From positions 103,274,559 to 103,338,558 of the forward strand of contig CM046452.1 in NCBI GenBank assembly GCA_025506515.1: a DNA stretch of 64,000 bases. The letters run 5' to 3'. Made by a program: the position numbers and the translations under genes. The stretch is from Flaveria trinervia. Lineage: Eukaryota; Streptophyta; Magnoliopsida; Asterales; Asteraceae. The notes beneath the pieces are model-generated. The model did no database searches. It was not told where the DNA came from and saw nothing but the letters and a program-made list of their open reading frames with translations. This document shows, in pieces, positions 60,936-64,000 of this stretch (the first letter of the stretch is position 1; each line of letters starts with the position of its first letter).

Positions 60936-61308
60936 CCTAAGTGATTATTCACCAAATAATCCCATCCATAAGTACACCACATACAATATCATAATTTTTA
61001 CCAGTATAGAGTCCTCATGATTTCACTTGTTACCCATGTGCTTTATTCATCCCACCAATCACACCACATATAATATCAATCATAACCACAAGTCGTCAAA
61101 GTACAATGTAGCTAGATTAATCAAAATTTGTGTTTATGATCTTAATACGAAGCACAATGGTCCTTGTGATCTTATTAAAAAAGTTTAAAAAGTACATCAC
61201 TTCATATTACTGTGATTCACATTCATGCCCATCTACCCATGGTTATTCATTATCAATCCAAAACACTTTACCCTCATATCTTACACGTTAATAATCACTT
61301 TAGCGTAG

Positions 61309-61999
61309 TGTCACGACCTGCCAAAACGCAGATCACAACATCCTGATTTTTACCGATCAAGGCACATTTGAAGCATGCAAGGCTGCCCGAAAGACTCCGA
61401 AACAAACCCACACAATTTTGTAGCAACATTGCAGCATCAGAAGACTCTAGAAGACCCTGCATGACACTAGAAAACGTAGCTTAAAGGGCTGCTATAAAGA
61501 AGCAACTTGTGCAGCCCTAAAAAACCATGGAACTCTCTGGAAAAGACTACAAAAATTCAGCCATGAAGCCTAGATCAAGTTAGAGAATTCCATGTGAAAT
61601 ATCTAGATATTAGACAAAGAATTATCTAGATATTAGGTTAGTTAAATATCTAAGATATTTAGATTAACTAATATCTAAGATATTTAGATTACTAAATATC
61701 TTAGATATTTGGAATAGAAATATCTAGATCATGGACTGCAAGCATAAATAGGTGAAGTAGTCTACATTTGCAACCACCTAAGTTCCTTGTAACTTCAAAA
61801 CCTTGTACTTGTGTTTGTAATAATACAAGCTTATTACTTGTGTTGTAAACATACACCGCAAGCATCTTACTTGCGCATTACAAATCTAACGTTCCCTTAG
61901 AAAGACTTCCGTTGCGTAAACCATCCACCCGAAATCGAAAAGGCTGACTTAGAACGAATCTAAGTGCCGCACGTGAGCTGAACAAATCAGTCCGTGACA
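61309..61999 (+). mobile_element. Solo LTR, TGTCACG...CGTGACA, with AAATATCT-rich promoter part
   Basis: Starts TGTCACGACCTGCC and ends CAGTCCGTGACA, TG..CA with inverted ends. It is flanked by GTAG (61305-61308 and 62000-62003). Inside, seven AAATATCT/AGATATTT motifs lie at 61598-61725, then a TATA-like GCATAAATAGG (about 61740-61752) and polyadenylation-like TTGTAATAATAC. No internal coding region, so a solo LTR of about 691 bases. Confidence 0.75.
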
Positions 62000-62003
62000 G
62001 TAG

Positions 62004-63293
62004 CCTAACATATTAAACATGAGTATTTAAACCAGCTATCATTATTGTAATCGTTATACTATTGGTGTTATTTTACTCATAATCAGAGGTTTGCTACAAC
62101 TAACTTTTATTTCACTGTTATTTATACTCTGGAAGCAGTGGAACAAGAACAAACGTATATGAATGAATGTCAAAAGAAGTTGACTAATATTAGGAGTGGT
62201 CAGTTTAACATTTTCAGAAAAATGGGCGGGTCATACGGATTGAATAACAGGTCAAAAACATGGTTGAAATTATGATTACTAAATAATATTATCACAAGAA
62301 TACATCTAAATGCTTGAATTAAGCAAAATTCAGCAATTTAGGAGATTGACGACTCTCAATCAGTTGGACCATTTGACTTGCTCTTTCAGCTAGCTTTTAT
62401 TTTTGACCCCTTTAACATGAAACATAACTCAAATAAGCTCATTCATAAGTATCCGTATCACATTTACTACCTGAAATAATACGGGTCGTCTGCAATTGCA
62501 GACGGGACACTGAAATGACATAATGGGATAAAAGCTTACAATCAGCTTCTATAGCAGGAGAAAATAAGCACAATTAGGTTGGAGGAACTAACTCAGTTGC
62601 ACATTTCCACCTGTTATCTGGATTCTTTTTGGTTTACAAAGTGCATACTTCAATTCATCAGCATACCTATCAAAGATATGGGAGAAAGGGCAAGAACCAT
62701 GTTCAAGATCATTGTCTACTTTATCAAATCACCATTTAAGAAAGAGTAAGCTGGTTTTATCTGCTTCAGGTTCCTTACATGGTTTCGCTCATCAAGAGCA
62801 CACTTTGTGTTGGTGATAAAGATATTATATATGGTCCTGGGGAAGTTGCTTGGACCTTATGGCTCAACAACACTTTTAGAGGGTGGTATCTTACACCTAT
62901 TTTCCTTTTCTTGTTACTGTTTTCCCTCTAGGATCTGGGCTTGTAACAGTTGATTCATCCATGTTTATATTACTTGTAATTTGTATAACAGCATACAAAT
63001 CACACTTTATGTGAAAGGTTTAATATAAAAACTATTAGTAAACCAGACACTGAACTGAAAGTAATGAAATGACAAAGCACATTGAACATATGATGATTGA
63101 TATAAAGTAGTAACTTTGCATCAGCTTATATAACTCCAAGCCAAGGAGTTGATATTATTCCACCATAATTACAACTAAACACACACAGTGAACGAGTCAA
63201 GTGGTTCTGACATTAGTATACACAAGGGTGCAGGCTGACACCAGCCGGCTTGTCGTAAAACTTGACAAACCAAAGCCCATGATCAACAGCATT
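62004..63293. other. Intergenic stretch and SOUL gene 3' region
   Basis: No gene was recognised. About 63000-63293 is likely the 3' UTR of the SOUL gene. The rest is AT-rich with no clear repeat. Confidence 0.5.
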
Positions 63294-64000
63294 TCAGTAT
63301 GCAGCCACATTAGCAGACTCACATCCATCAACCTCCACCCAAACTTCATTCAATCTCCCAAAGAACTTAAGTGGAGAATTATATTCCGCAATTGAGTATG
63401 CAAACTTACTAGATGAAGAAGCAGTGTATTGTGACCTACTCAAGCTAATGTCTAGTTTCTCAGCCTCTTCAACCGTGTTCTTATCCCTCGCGAAACCTGA
63501 AAACTGACGGACCGCAATGCAACTGGTGGCCCATGAATCAGGCTCAAGCTTAAGTTCAGGAAGGGGAAGTGGGGGCGTGGCTTGAAATTCATCAGGTAGG
63601 TAGAAATAAACAACATATGCTGATGAATCAAGAGGCCCTGCTCCATGGACAATGCTTGTTAACACAGGTATAGTCATGGATACACGAGAATTGTTCAAGT
63701 TTGCACCTTCAATGTACTGGAACAACCTGTAACACAAGATCAAACTATTCTAGGTTAGAAATTAAAATCCCAAAATTGGGGACATTCTAACTTCGGAACC
63801 CTAAGTAAAACCTAATTGTTCATAATACGAACAATTGTATGTCAGATATCATAAAACGATAAGCGAATTGAAGTAGTAATCAGACCTGTGGAAGCCATCG
63901 TTGGTGGCTTTTCTGAAGGAGTTTTCTTTGACGGGAGCAGTCATCCAGACTGATTGCTTGTACAATCTGATCTCGAAGTCTGATTCGGAGTGAATCACTG
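63294..64000 (-). CDS. SOUL heme-binding protein, 3' part (5' end outside window)
   Basis: SOUL/HBP proteins bind heme or related tetrapyrroles; plant members are cytosolic or plastid/vesicle located. Two exons are visible: 64000-63886 (reading VIHSESDFEIRLYKQSVWMT then APVKENSFRKATNDGFHR) and 63726-63294 (LFQYIEGANLNNSRVSMTIP, AVRQFSGFARDKNTVEEAEK, AYSIAEYNSPLKFFGRLNEV), joined by a 159-base GT-AG intron. Features match the SOUL fold: WMTAPVKE strand, RLFQYIEGAN helix, GFA loop and the closing RLNEVWVEVDG. The start lies beyond the window, so probably a signal peptide or transit peptide is missing from view. No frame break was found. Confidence 0.92.

Overview
The window is nuclear DNA of a flowering plant, most likely a eudicot. 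It is AT-rich, has long intergenic stretches, many GT-AG introns, and a dense layer of MITEs, Helitrons, LTR remnants and a tRNA-derived SINE. Asteraceae is only a guess from the general look of the repeats. No rRNA gene, functional tRNA gene or CRISPR array was seen.

Layout. 1-7.8 kb is transposon territory: three Ulp1-type (C48) cysteine protease-like genes with orientations +, -, +, then a decayed Mutator-like (MULE) transposase on the minus strand with MuDR, MULE, SWIM and zinc-knuckle parts. 7.9-13.8 kb is a MITE and Helitron field, including a MULE MITE nested inside a PIF/Harbinger-like MITE. 16.4-21.6 kb (-) is a 12-exon gene for a secreted/multipass membrane protein with Ig-like ectodomains. 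24.1-25.2 kb (-) is a WD40 diphthine methylesterase (DPH7-like). 26-33 kb is a nested repeat block: hAT-like MITEs, then a Helitron split by a solo LTR that itself carries an inverted Helitron copy and a Harbinger MITE. 34.9-38.9 kb (+) is a 19-exon MORC-family ATPase. 43.5-46.4 kb (-) is an intronless LRR receptor-like gene with no kinase. 47.4 kb holds an Au-like SINE. 50.4-55.9 kb (-) is a MOS1 (BAT2-domain) homologue, with 5' leader sequence probably reaching about 58 kb. 58.4-59.6 kb is a second MULE MITE, 60.7 kb a hAT MITE and 61.3-62.0 kb a solo LTR. 63.3 kb to the window end is the 3' part of a SOUL heme-binding protein gene on the minus strand.

The main result of reading the frames by hand: each of the five complete host genes (membrane protein, DPH7, MORC, LRR receptor, MOS1) is clean except for one single-base frame break, and four of these are in homopolymers of 2-6 bases. 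Downstream sequence stays conserved and splice phases stay consistent after each break. The simplest reading is uncorrected single-base deletions in a long-read assembly rather than five independent pseudogenes. Automated gene models here will therefore be truncated or split.

Functionally, MORC and MOS1 homologues are both linked in Arabidopsis to chromatin-level control of immunity, and an LRR receptor-like gene lies between them. That is suggestive neighbourhood, not evidence of a joint system. I did not find a convincing wholly new biological system. The best candidates for novelty are the Ulp1-like cluster with a copy lacking its catalytic Cys, the nested transposon block, and the solo LTR packed with AAATATCT palindromes.
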